A DNA stretch of 64,000 bases. It comes from Serratia nevei. GTDB taxonomy: Bacteria; Pseudomonadota; Gammaproteobacteria; Enterobacterales; Enterobacteriaceae. Below are positions 34,955 through 42,482 of this stretch, one piece after another. The stretch covers positions 124,001 to 188,000 of the forward strand of contig NZ_JAMYWQ010000003.1 in NCBI RefSeq assembly GCF_024160145.1, written 5' to 3'. Position numbers and translations under genes: made by a program. Under the pieces are notes generated by a model that did no database searches, was not told where the DNA came from, and saw only the letters and a list, made by a program, of their open reading frames with translations. Numbering within the stretch: position 1 is the first letter of the stretch; each line of letters opens with the position of its first letter.

Positions 34955-35776
34955 ATGATGAAAAAGCACCTACTGATGTTGGCTTTCGCCTCCGTCGCCA
35001 CCCTCGCCGCTTTTGGCGCCACGGCGGCGACCAAGCTGGTGGTCGGCGCCTCCAACGTGCCGCACGCCGAGATCCTCGAACAGGCCAAGCCGATACTGGC
35101 GAAGGAAGGCATCGATCTGCAGATCAAGCGCTTTCAGGACTACATCCTGCCGAACACCGCGCTGGCCAGCCACGACATCGACGCCAACTACTTCCAGCAC
35201 GTGCCTTACCTGAACTCGGTGCTGAAAGACCACGCCGACGACAAGAACTATGACTTCGTCAGCGCCGGCGCGATCCATATTGAGCCTATCGGCATCTACT
35301 CGAAGAAGTACAAGAGCCTGAAAGATCTGCCGGAAAACGGCAAAATCATCATGCGCGACGCGGTGGCGGAAGAAGGCCGTATCCTGTCTATATTTGAGCG
35401 GGAAGGCGTGATCAAGCTGAAACCGGGGGTGAGTAAGGTGGACGCACGCATCAGCGACGTGGTGGAAAACCCGAAACACCTGAAGTTCCAGGCTAACGTC
35501 GAGGGCGCGCTGCTGCCGCAGATGTACAACAACGACGAAGGCGACGCGGTGGTGATCAACGCCAACTACGCCATCGACGCCGGGCTGAATCCGACCAAAG
35601 ATCCGATCGCGGTCGAAAGCGGCGAAAACAACCCGTACGCCAACATCATCACCGTGCACAAGGCCGACGTGAACAAGCCGGAGATCGTGGCGCTGGTCAA
35701 GGTGCTGCACTCCAAACCGATTCAGGACTTTATTCGCGAGAAATACCAGGGTGCGGTGATCCCGGTCAATCAGTAA
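34955..35776 (+). CDS. metQ: methionine-binding protein MetQ
   Basis: A 273-residue NlpA-type solute-binding protein. It has a signal peptide (MMKKHLLMLAFASVATLAAFGATAA) but no lipobox cysteine, so it should be soluble in the periplasm, unlike lipoprotein MetQ of E. coli. Family motifs: 'VVGASNVPHAEILEQAKPILAKEGIDLQIKRFQDYILPNTALA', 'DIDANYFQHVPYL', 'VVINANYAIDAGL'. AAGGAAAAC precedes the start. Confidence 0.92.
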   Translation: MMKKHLLMLAFASVATLAAFGATAATKLVVGASNVPHAEILEQAKPILAKEGIDLQIKRFQDYILPNTALASHDIDANYFQHVPYLNSVLKDHADDKNYDFVSAGAIHIEPIGIYSKKYKSLKDLPENGKIIMRDAVAEEGRILSIFEREGVIKLKPGVSKVDARISDVVENPKHLKFQANVEGALLPQMYNNDEGDAVVINANYAIDAGLNPTKDPIAVESGENNPYANIITVHKADVNKPEIVALVKVLHSKPIQDFIREKYQGAVIPVNQ

Positions 35777-35785
35777 GGGGTTACA

Positions 35786-35812
35786 CGGCCCGGTAAAAGC
35801 CGGGCCGGTTGT
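35786..35812 (+). terminator. terminator after metQ
   Basis: Stem CGGCCCGG (35786-35793) and CCGGGCCG (35800-35807) with a 6-base loop, followed by GTTGTT. The U-run is weak but the stem is strong and placed 10 bases after metQ, between convergent genes. Confidence 0.6.
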
Positions 35813-36456
35813 TACACCTTATTGCCAATCTGGCTGAGCCGCGGCCACACCAGCATCAACGCCTCCAGCAACCGCAGCAGATCGCTCCGGCTTGCCCCTT
35901 CGCGCGCCTGTACCGACATACCTTCAATGGTGCAAATCACGTATTTCGCCAGCAGCGCGGTGTCGGTTTTCGCCAGCAGTTCGCCCTGCTGCACCTTGCG
36001 ATCGAAGCAGGCTTTCAGCGCCGCTTCCTGCGCATGATGCTTCCTGCGCAGCATCTGCGCGATGTCATCGGATGCCGACGACAGCGCGGCGGAGGCGCAC
36101 ACCATAAAGCAGCCTGACGGCGTATCGGGGTCGGTAAATACGTCGGCGGAAGAACGCACGTAGGCTTCGACGATCTCGGCCACCGGCAGATCCTGCTCCA
36201 GCAGTTGGTTGGCGCACTGCGTGTACTTTTGCAGATAACGCTCTACCGCCGCACGAAACATCCCTTCCTTGTTGCCGAACTCCGCATACAGCGTTGGTGC
36301 CTTGGCGCCGGTCACTTCCACCAGATCGGCCAGCGAGGTGGCTTCATAACCGTGCCGCCAGAACAACTCGAGCGCGCTTTCCAGCGCCCGGTCGCGATCA
36401 AATTGTTTCGGTCTGCCACGGCTTTTTTTGCCGCAGACCGTTTCATTGATGCTCAT
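35812..36456 (-). CDS. TetR-family repressor of the BhsA-like gene pair
   Basis: A 214-residue TetR regulator. The HTH reads ALELFWRHGYEATSLADLVEVTGAKAPTLYAEFGNKEGMFRAAVERYL (about 25-72), preceded by a basic 'KKSRGRPKQFDRDR' arm; the C-terminal ligand domain includes 'DTPSGCFMVCASAALS', a pattern common in the TetR C-terminal domain. The ATG at 36456 has AGAGGAACG upstream. It is divergent from two DUF1471 genes whose promoters share the palindrome TTATCGATCGTTAA, its probable operator. Inducer unknown. Confidence 0.88.
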   Translation of the reverse strand: MSINETVCGKKSRGRPKQFDRDRALESALELFWRHGYEATSLADLVEVTGAKAPTLYAEFGNKEGMFRAAVERYLQKYTQCANQLLEQDLPVAEIVEAYVRSSADVFTDPDTPSGCFMVCASAALSSASDDIAQMLRRKHHAQEAALKACFDRKVQQGELLAKTDTALLAKYVICTIEGMSVQAREGASRSDLLRLLEALMLVWPRLSQIGNKV

Positions 36457-36501
36457 CGTTCCTCTCCTGTCCCGCTCCACAGCAGGGTTAGCACAAATAA
36501 C

Positions 36502-36571
36502 TTAACGATCATTATAAAAAAATATTGCGCGCTCGTCGAGAACCTATTAGCATTTAGTTATCGATCGTTAA
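36502..36571 (+). promoter_or_regulatory. promoter and paired operators of the first BhsA-like gene
   Basis: Operator-like boxes TTAACGATCATTAT (36502-36515) and TTATCGATCGTTAA (36558-36571) flank a promoter with TTGCGC (36525-36530) and TAGCAT (36548-36553), 17 bases apart. Both boxes are near-palindromes on CGATCG. The left box lies 46 bases from the tetR start, so the repressor may also control itself. Confidence 0.65.
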
Positions 36572-36632
36572 GATAAATTAGCGAAGCGGATTAAAACCCT
36601 CTATTTACCGTTATCGGAAAGGAAATAACATT

Positions 36633-36890
36633 ATGAAAAACTTAAAATTAACCTTAGCAGCACTCACTCTGGCCAGCGTTTCCTTCGGCAGCTTCGCCGC
36701 CGATTTAGTCCAGAGCCAACCGGCTGACCAGCAGAAAGTGGGCGTCGTTACCGTCAGCGGCTCGTCGGATCTGACCTCGCTGGAAAGCAGCCTGGCAGCC
36801 AAAGCCGATCAGGCCGGTGCCAAATCCTTCCGCATCATCGGCGCCGGCGGTAACAACCAGCTGCATGGCACCGCAGAAATCTATCAATAA
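36633..36890 (+). CDS. DUF1471 (YhcN/BhsA/McbA) periplasmic stress protein, copy 1
   Basis: An 85-residue secreted protein with a signal peptide (MKNLKLTLAALTLASVSFGSFAA) and a single DUF1471 domain ('VGVVTVSGSSDLTSLESSLAAKADQAGAKSFRIIGAGGNNQLHGTAEIYQ'). DUF1471 proteins in E. coli act in the envelope in stress tolerance and biofilm control. It is about 65% identical by eye to the second copy downstream. A GGAAA ribosome site precedes the ATG. Controlled by the divergent TetR protein according to the shared operators. Confidence 0.9.
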   Translation: MKNLKLTLAALTLASVSFGSFAADLVQSQPADQQKVGVVTVSGSSDLTSLESSLAAKADQAGAKSFRIIGAGGNNQLHGTAEIYQ

Positions 36891-36955
36891 CAACGTATTA
36901 AGCCAACGGATTGCCTGTTCTTTTGCTCACAACGCCAGGGCGTAAAAAAAATTAA

Positions 36956-37024
36956 TTAACGATTATTAAAAAAATACTTGCAATCTGTCAAACCGGCATC
37001 TAACATTAAATTATCGATCGTTAA
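36956..37024 (+). promoter_or_regulatory. promoter and paired operators of the second BhsA-like gene
   Basis: Same arrangement as upstream of copy 1: TTAACGATTATTAA (36956-36969), -35 TTGCAA (36978-36983), 17-base spacer, -10 TAACAT (37001-37006), then TTATCGATCGTTAA (37011-37024). The box-to-box distance (55 bases) nearly equals that of the first promoter (56), so gene and control region were duplicated together. Confidence 0.65.
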
Positions 37025-37082
37025 TTAATTTAACGACCTTACCAAACAAACATTGTAAAGAACACAGATAGGAAATAAGACT

Positions 37083-37340
37083 ATGAAAAACCTGAAAATG
37101 ACCATCGCCGCCATCGCACTGGCTTCCGTCTCCTTCGGCAGCTTCGCCGCCGAACTGGTCAATGCTCAACCGGCCGATCTGCAAAAAGCCGGCGTCGTCA
37201 CCGTCAGCGGTGCGTCCGACCTGAGCAGCCTGGAAAACAAACTGGCGGCCAAAGCCGACGCAGCCGGCGCCAAATCCTTCCAGATCATCGCCACCACCGG
37301 CGACAACAAACTGCACGGTACCGCGATCATCTACAATTAA
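37083..37340 (+). CDS. DUF1471 (YhcN/BhsA/McbA) periplasmic stress protein, copy 2
   Basis: An 85-residue paralog of the preceding gene with signal peptide MKNLKMTIAAIALASVSFGSFA and the domain 'AGVVTVSGASDLSSLENKLAAKADAAGAKSFQIIATTGDNKLHGTAIIYN'. AGGAAATAAG precedes the ATG. It has its own promoter, its own operators and a terminator, so the two copies can be expressed separately under the same repressor. Confidence 0.9.
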   Translation: MKNLKMTIAAIALASVSFGSFAAELVNAQPADLQKAGVVTVSGASDLSSLENKLAAKADAAGAKSFQIIATTGDNKLHGTAIIYN

Positions 37341-37366
37341 TTGCCACACCGGCAATCGCGCAAAAG

Positions 37367-37395
37367 GGCGGCTCAGGCCGCCTTTTGTTTGTTTT
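37367..37395 (+). terminator. intrinsic terminator after the second BhsA-like gene
   Basis: Stem GGCGGC (37367-37372) and GCCGCC (37377-37382) with a TCAG loop, flanked by AAAAG upstream and followed by TTTTGTTTGTTTT. Clear rho-independent terminator. Confidence 0.88.
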
Positions 37396-37453
37396 GACGC
37401 CAACGTTCTGTTGTAAGCTGTAGCAACCTTTTCTTGCTGAGCCGAGCAACGCC

Positions 37454-37624
37454 ATGACTCCCCTGCTGTTTCACAAATATCACGGCCTGGGCAACGACTA
37501 CCTGATATGCCACCATTCGTTCGCCGATCGTCTGAGCCAGGAACAGATCCGCCTGCTGTGCCACCCGCATTACGGCATCGGTTCCGACGACCTGCTGATC
37601 GACAGCGGCGACGCCGCTTTTTGA
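37454..37624 (+). pseudogene. diaminopimelate epimerase-like gene, 5' fragment
   Basis: The frame starts MTPLLFHKYHGLGNDYLICH and continues with a 'HYGIGSDDLLI' motif: the first ~55 residues of a DapF-fold racemase (family length about 275), with the substrate-binding Asn in GLGND. It breaks at 'GDAAF' followed by TGA at 37622-37624, where sequence character changes abruptly. The 3' part of the same gene is found at 39563-39739. It is probably a paralog rather than the housekeeping dapF (histidine racemase CntK shares this fold), but the product cannot be fixed. Confidence 0.75.
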
Positions 37625-37632
37625 ATATCTGT

Positions 37633-37669
37633 CAAAGTGGTTCCTACTACTTTGGTGGAAACCACTTTG
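37633..37669. repeat. inverted repeat near the left junction of the foreign segment
   Basis: Perfect 10-base arms CAAAGTGGTT (37633-37642) and AACCACTTTG (37660-37669) around 17 bases, starting about 12 bases inside the left junction. Nearby GTCA and GTGTCA steps give a terminus-like look, but no matching repeat is found at the right junction. The ~310 bases that follow, to 37983, hold no convincing gene; a short frame ending 'KPLYLPVESEPSKLAAD' (stop near 37940) could be the tail of a broken gene. Confidence 0.4.
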
Positions 37670-37983
37670 GCAAATGTGTCAGAAAATCACCAGACGGTAC
37701 ACGATGTACGCTTACCTTTGCCCATTGGTTCACCTGCGAAATTTTGAGGTGGGCATATCGCCTCAACTTAGGTGGCCAAATTCAGTTTGCCACTACAGGT
37801 GACAACAATTCAGAAAAACAGCATGTTATCTGACGCTACCTTAATACGACAGAGCCGGATGTTTGCGAGCAAAGGCATTATGTTGGCAAACCGCTATACT
37901 TACCCGTTGAATCTGAACCGAGTAAACTTGCTGCTGATTAAGCCACTCCAGGCCGTATCGTTGTGACACGTACTACAATATCC

Positions 37984-39018
37984 TTAAGCGCCCCCTCTAC
38001 TTTTTTGCCAGACTCCGGTAAGGAAACGGGTGATATCATTCTCAATCATGCTGTGCAGAGCCACTCGATCGATCCCCGGTGGATCTTCACACAACAGTGG
38101 CATGGCAGTCCGCAATTCTGTCGAGCAGGGGGCAAGGAAGACAAAATGCCCGGCGCCAGAAATGACTTTCAGTTGTGGTTTGACGGGCAGAATTTTTGCC
38201 AGCTCGCCGGTGTTCTCGCGCCAGGAGAGCTCTTCATCCTTATCACCAGTGAAGATTAGCGTCGGTTTGGTGAAGATTTTAAGGGACTCAGGGGCGAAAG
38301 GTGCACTCACTGGCGCCATCAGAACCCAAGCTTTAATGCGCGGGTCCGATTCAGGTGCGAGAGCGGGACCATCGTTTTTAATATGCCCTTTTGCCAGACA
38401 CAGGGCTTCTGCCTGATGATTTTCACAGTAGCTAACGTAGCGTGATGGATCAATCCTGCCACCTGCCAGTAGTAATCCCGTTTCACCACCGGATGAGAAA
38501 CCGATAAAAGCAATTTTGTCGGCGTCAACATGCTGGCGTATATCCGGGGTACTCAGCGCTGCCGTAATCGCAGCGGAGATTTGCAGAGGGCGGCCGTACA
38601 GGGTGCTCGCCGCACCCGCGCCTGACTGATCTTTGTAATTATCGCCGGGGTGACTCAGGGTGATCACGATATTGCCCTGACGGGCAAGCGAGGTTGCCAG
38701 ATCATGATGGCTCCACAAACTTCCTGCGTTGCCATGTGAAATTACAATCAGGGGATAGCGCCCGGGTGCCATTTTCACTGCGTTGCGTGCCGACACATGG
38801 TAGGGGCCAAAGTTGCTCATCGTATTCCCGCTCATATTCCCGGGATAGAACCAGACCGCTTCCATTGGTTTCTTCGCGACAGGGTCAATGACTGCCAGCC
38901 TGCGAAAACCCGCCTCATCAGCGGGCTGGGCCCAGGCAAAAAATGTAAAGCCCGAACAGAGGGCATAAAGCGCGGTATGGCGAATAAACTTAATTGCACC
39001 GCTGAGTAACTTACTCAT
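37984..39018 (-). CDS. secreted alpha/beta hydrolase (dienelactone hydrolase/PAF-acetylhydrolase-like)
   Basis: A 344-residue hydrolase with an N-terminal signal peptide ending near FFAWAQPAD. The nucleophile elbow is IGFSSGGETG (GxSxG), the oxyanion strand PLIVISHGNAGSLWSHHDLA, the acid in TPTLIFTGDKDEEL-like 'KPTLIFTGDKDEEL', and the His in VISGAGHFVFLAP. It has extra cysteines (SYCENHQAEALCLAKG) typical of periplasmic enzymes. The ATG at 39018 is favoured by AGGTGAT upstream (39027 possible). It lies within the foreign segment and reads in the same direction as the truncated decarboxylase upstream of it. Substrate unknown. Confidence 0.8.
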   Translation of the reverse strand: MSKLLSGAIKFIRHTALYALCSGFTFFAWAQPADEAGFRRLAVIDPVAKKPMEAVWFYPGNMSGNTMSNFGPYHVSARNAVKMAPGRYPLIVISHGNAGSLWSHHDLATSLARQGNIVITLSHPGDNYKDQSGAGAASTLYGRPLQISAAITAALSTPDIRQHVDADKIAFIGFSSGGETGLLLAGGRIDPSRYVSYCENHQAEALCLAKGHIKNDGPALAPESDPRIKAWVLMAPVSAPFAPESLKIFTKPTLIFTGDKDEELSWRENTGELAKILPVKPQLKVISGAGHFVFLAPCSTELRTAMPLLCEDPPGIDRVALHSMIENDITRFLTGVWQKSRGGA

Positions 39019-39057
39019 TAAAATCATCACCTTTTATTCAATCGAATCTGACCTGAC

Positions 39058-39562
39058 TCAGACCAAAACCTCTGCCGCGCTTTTCTGGCTAAGAAAACCG
39101 TTCGGACTGGCGGTCAAACCATAAGCGCCTGACTGGAAAATAACAATATAATCCCCCGGTCCTGCTACAGCGATATCCCCCTGGTTCAGCAAAATATCCA
39201 GCGGTGTGCACAACGGGCCCACTTCGCGTTGTTCGCCCTGCACTCTGTTACCGATGACGGCTGGATAGTTGCGACGGATAAGCTGACCTAAGTTGCCTGA
39301 AGCAGCAAGATGATGGTTCATCCCACCATCAGCGACCAGATAGGTCACGTCATGCGATACCTTGCGGTCAATGATTTTCGCAACATAGATCCCCGCAGGT
39401 GCGACGAGAAAGCGTCCAAGTTCCAGAATGATCTCGGCTTCGGGCAGGTGCTGCTCTGCTTTGGCGACCAGGGCATGCATGGCCTCCCCTACGGATGCCA
39501 CATCCAGCTCTTTGTCGCCCTGAAAATAAGGAACACCAAACCCGCCACCAAGATAGCTGGGA
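39058..39562 (-). pseudogene. PLP-dependent diaminopimelate/ornithine-type decarboxylase, C-terminal fragment
   Basis: An open frame without a start at its 5' end: 'YLGGGFGVPYFQGDKELDV' (phosphate-binding Gly loop), 'ILELGRFLVAPAGIYVAKIID' and 'GPLCTPLDIL' (active-site Cys), ending 'SAYGLTASPNGFLS'-like 'GAYGLTASPNGFLSQ'. This is the last ~165 residues of a fold-III decarboxylase of about 400 residues. The N-terminal PLP-lysine half is missing, cut at the junction with the dapF-like 3' fragment, so it cannot be active. An internal ATG (39501) gives a shorter frame. Confidence 0.8.
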
Positions 39563-39739
39563 CGAGCCGACGATCGGGTTAGCGTGCGGATGCCGGGCGG
39601 CGAACTGCAGATCGCCTTCAGCGGCGATTTTCAGGTCAGCATGCGCGGACCGGTGCATAAAATCGCCACCCTGACGCTGGACGAAGATTGTTTTGCCGGC
39701 GGCGCGGGGCTGTTTACGGGATCCACCCCAGCAGCCTGA
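39563..39739 (+). pseudogene. diaminopimelate epimerase-like gene, 3' fragment
   Basis: The plus-strand frame reads 'RVSVRMPGGELQIAF' and 'VSMRGPVHKIATLTLDEDCF', the C-terminal strands of a DapF-fold racemase (V-x-MPGG-x-L and the GPA-type loop), ending at TGA 39737-39739. It is in the same orientation as the 5' fragment at 37454 and its end overlaps the convergent permease gene by ~25 bases. The exact left junction is uncertain by about 15 bases. Confidence 0.7.
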
Positions 39740-41012
39740 ACCACAGATAGTCCAACGGCACCAGCAGCGCAAAGCTGAGCGCGGCCAGCAGCAGGCACAG
39801 CTTCAGCCCTTCACGCGCCGGCACTTTGCCCATCCCCATCGCCACCACGATCGGCGAAGCCTGATACGGCAGCAGCGGCGTGGCGTAACCAATCACTTGG
39901 GTCATCAGCACCGTCAGCAGCGGCAGGCCGCTGCCCGCAGACAACGCCTGCGCCAGCGGGGTAAACAGCGCCGGCACGCCGTTGGCGGTCACCACGAAAT
40001 TCAGCAGCGCGGTGATCCCCACCAGCGAACCGAACGCGGTAAACGGTTTGCCGTGCAGGTCCGGCATCATCGCCAGCAGCGCACCGCCCAGCCGATCGCC
40101 GAGACCCGAATGGCTGACCAGCGCGGTCAGGCCCAGGATCCCCGCCACGTAAATGCAGGTGCGCACGTTAACCCCGGTGGCGAACTGCTCGCCGTTGAGA
40201 AAACCGATGCGCGGCAGCAGGCAGAAGCAGGCCGCCGCCAACCCGATCCAGGCGGGAGCGATGCCGTGCCAGCTGTCGGTCATCCACAGCAACACCGTAG
40301 CGCCCAACAGCGCGATCAGCCGCCATTCGGCGGCGCTGAGCGGGGTTTGCGCCGCCTCGGCCGCCACCGGCTGCGGCCGCGCACGGAACAGGCCGCAGAT
40401 GCACAGCGTCAGCAGCGCGCCTTTGGCGAACCCGAGCACCGGGGCGTGCAACAGCAGGTAAGAGAGATAAGCGAAGTGGCTGCCGTAGGCGCTTTCCGCC
40501 GCGCCGCTCATCACCAGATTGGGCACGTTGGCCGGCAGGATGCTGGCAGAGAGCTGGAAGGTGCCGAACCCCACCGCCAGCGCCAAACCGATGCGGCCGC
40601 GCGAGCCCTCTACCAAACCGGCGCGATCGGCCAACGCCATGACAATTGGCATCAGCAGCGTAATGCGCCCCATGTTGGAAGGCATGACAAACGCCAGCGC
40701 GTAACTTATCGCCACCACGCCGCCCACCAGGCGGGGCCAGGAGCCGGCCAGGTGCGGTAACAGCCGGTTGGCCAGGCGATCCGCCAAGCCGGTGCTGCGG
40801 ATGGCGGTGCCCAGCACGAAACCGCTGAGCACCAGCCAGAATGCGGAAGACGCGAAACCGGAAAAGGTCACCGCGGCGGGTGCCAGCTGCAACACCATCA
40901 CCGCCGCGAAGAACAGCAGCGCAACCAAATACTCCGGCAAGCGGGCGCTGGCCCATAACGCGATGACCACCAGCGTGACCAGCGCGGACAGCGCCATCGG
41001 ATCCCCCAACAT
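39714..41012 (-). CDS. SLC13/DASS-type anion permease
   Basis: A 432-residue inner-membrane protein with about twelve hydrophobic segments. 'FVMPSNMGRITLLMPIVMALADRAGL' and 'FVVTANGVPALFTPLAQALS', with 'TQVIGYATPLLPYQASPIVVA', correspond to the two substrate/sodium-binding hairpins of divalent anion:Na symporters, although the classical SNT motifs are altered (PSNM, TANG). AGGGAG precedes the ATG. Substrate (dicarboxylate, sulfate or other anion) is open. Confidence 0.8.
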   Translation of the reverse strand: MLGDPMALSALVTLVVIALWASARLPEYLVALLFFAAVMVLQLAPAAVTFSGFASSAFWLVLSGFVLGTAIRSTGLADRLANRLLPHLAGSWPRLVGGVVAISYALAFVMPSNMGRITLLMPIVMALADRAGLVEGSRGRIGLALAVGFGTFQLSASILPANVPNLVMSGAAESAYGSHFAYLSYLLLHAPVLGFAKGALLTLCICGLFRARPQPVAAEAAQTPLSAAEWRLIALLGATVLLWMTDSWHGIAPAWIGLAAACFCLLPRIGFLNGEQFATGVNVRTCIYVAGILGLTALVSHSGLGDRLGGALLAMMPDLHGKPFTAFGSLVGITALLNFVVTANGVPALFTPLAQALSAGSGLPLLTVLMTQVIGYATPLLPYQASPIVVAMGMGKVPAREGLKLCLLLAALSFALLVPLDYLWFRLLGWIP

Positions 41013-41096
41013 AGTTTTCTCCCTGATAAAACGTTGTGATTGTTATCAAACGGTTAACAGGGTGGCACAAGGCGCGGGCGCTAACCTTGAAACCGC

Positions 41097-42026
41097 TCAC
41101 ATATCGTCGTTCTGCAGATTTTTAAGCATGCACACGTTGCAGCCGTGGTGGCCGGTATTGCCGCGCCGTTCCGTCAACAGCGTGAACCCCAGGGCGTAGT
41201 ACAACCCGATCGCCTCTTTCAACTGTTCGGTGGTTTCCAGGTAGCAGTAGCGATACCCCGCCGCCCGCGCCGCCTTCAGCGCCTGCACCACCATATAGCG
41301 CGCCATGCCCAGCCCGCGCGCGCCGGGTTTGAAGAACAGCTTCTGCAGCTCGCAATAGCCGGGCTCTTCGCCCGCCAGCGGCGCCATGCCGACGCCCCCC
41401 ACCACCTGCCCGTCCCGCTCCAGCACCCAGTAGTGGCCGCCGTTGTCGCGATACAGACCGGTCAGCCGATCGAGATCCGGATCGTGCAGGCTGACCCCTT
41501 CCATCTTGTCCATGCCGTACTCGCGAAACACGTCGCGAATGATCGCCGCCATGGCCGCGTCGTCGCGCGCGTCGATCGGCCGCACCCGCAGGTTGGCGTC
41601 ACGCTGTTTGCGTGCGCTGCGCAACGCCGCGGTCATCTTTTTCATCGCCGCCGTGGTGCTCGCCAGCTCATCGTCGTCCAGTTGCGCCAGCGCCGCCTGC
41701 ATAAAACCGTCGGCGTCGTTCTCGATACCGGCCAGCGTCTTGCCGCCCTTTTTACTCAGCCGATGCAGGTTGTGCCGCTTGTCATCCGGGTGGTCCACCG
41801 TTTCTACCACGCCGGCGGCGACCAGGCCGCGCAGCGCCCGGCTGGCGCTGGCCTTGTCGATGCACAATCGGGCCGCCAGCTCGGTGACGCCCAGCGGCTG
41901 CTCGCTGACCTCGATCATCAGATGGATCTGCAGCGGCGAAAAGCGCGAGCCGTTGCTCTGCTTATTCAACATGCCGAACTCTCTGACCAAACTACGCGCC
42001 AATGCTCTGAAATCTCTGATGTCCAC
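41097..42026 (-). CDS. MarR-family regulator fused to a GNAT acetyltransferase
   Basis: A 309-residue bifunctional protein. Residues ~1-145 are a MarR winged helix ('FSPLQIHLMIEVSEQPLGVTELAARLCIDKASASRALRGLVAAGVVETVDHPDDKRHNLHRLSKKG'); residues ~150-305 are a GNAT domain ('YCELQKLFFKPGARGLGMARYMVVQALKAARAAGYRYCYLETTEQLKEAIGLYYALGF'). The start is GTG at 42026 with GGGGAT upstream. Such fusions are known in many bacteria, but no target is known here; a TAGTG-N12-CACTA repeat near 42077 in its upstream region could be its operator. Confidence 0.85.
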   Translation of the reverse strand: MDIRDFRALARSLVREFGMLNKQSNGSRFSPLQIHLMIEVSEQPLGVTELAARLCIDKASASRALRGLVAAGVVETVDHPDDKRHNLHRLSKKGGKTLAGIENDADGFMQAALAQLDDDELASTTAAMKKMTAALRSARKQRDANLRVRPIDARDDAAMAAIIRDVFREYGMDKMEGVSLHDPDLDRLTGLYRDNGGHYWVLERDGQVVGGVGMAPLAGEEPGYCELQKLFFKPGARGLGMARYMVVQALKAARAAGYRYCYLETTEQLKEAIGLYYALGFTLLTERRGNTGHHGCNVCMLKNLQNDDM

Positions 42027-42296
42027 AATTGATATCCCCGGTTAGCTACAGCTGAAGAATGACACTTGGTTGATAGTGTTACCTAGTTTTCACTACCTTA
42101 ACGGATCCTTAAGCCGCCATGAACCCCGATATGACGGCGCAGCTGATGCAAAACGTAACAGTGGTCAAAATAAAAAACCAGTTAACATAAATATTTCATG
42201 ATAAAAATCCGTTAATTTACGATTGATAAAACAATAAACCAGTTAAAAAACGCACAATCGTGAAAATCATGCAACGAAGCGCGCAGAAATGATACC
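42027..42296. other. AT-rich intergenic region between divergent genes
   Basis: About 270 bases of low GC between the MarR-GNAT gene and the lipoprotein operon. It should carry the minus-strand promoter of the former near 42060-42110 and part of the control region of the latter. Several AT-rich stretches (42165-42260) look suited to nucleoid proteins such as H-NS. No gene seen. Confidence 0.45.
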
Positions 42297-42319
42297 AACC
42301 CATTGTATTACAATGGGTT
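42297..42319. promoter_or_regulatory. 23-base perfect palindrome upstream of the lipoprotein operon
   Basis: Arms AACCCATTGTA (42297-42307) and TACAATGGGTT (42309-42319) around a single central T. It is a strong operator candidate about 160 bases before the CsgG-like gene. A smaller repeat, TGTAA-N4-TTACA (42359-42372), lies between it and the gene. The regulator is not identified. Confidence 0.6.
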
Positions 42320-42393
42320 ACAGCATTGTTAATCGCGACATTAATGCCGATATCTTGTTGTAATTTGTTACACATTCATGGCAGGATCGCGCC

Positions 42394-42458
42394 GTTTCTA
42401 TAACGGCGGCAACGCCGCTGTAGAAACGTCGGGCGCGGGTTGCTCCCGCGCTGTTTTA
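42394..42458 (+). promoter_or_regulatory. two-hairpin leader before the lipoprotein operon
   Basis: First hairpin: arms GTTTCTA (42394-42400) and TAGAAAC (42421-42427) with an inner CGGCG/CGCCG stem. Second: GCGCGGG (42433-42439) and CCCGCGC (42445-42451), 5-base loop, followed by TGTTTTA, which resembles a weak intrinsic terminator. Both lie in the likely 5' untranslated region, 25-90 bases before the CsgG-like ATG. It could act as an attenuator. Confidence 0.5.
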
Positions 42459-42482
42459 TGCTCATGGAGAGATTGCATACCA

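Larger units (their letters stand above)
37620..39562. other. foreign 1.9-kb segment replacing the middle of the dapF-like gene
   Basis: Between the two dapF-like fragments lies DNA that is less GC-rich and codon-biased differently from the surroundings. About 160 central codons of the racemase are missing, so this is a replacement, not a clean insertion, and I see no target-site duplication. It contains ~360 bases without a clear gene, an alpha/beta hydrolase gene and a 5'-truncated PLP decarboxylase gene cut at the right junction (about 39548-39566). No transposase is recognisable. Confidence 0.7.
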
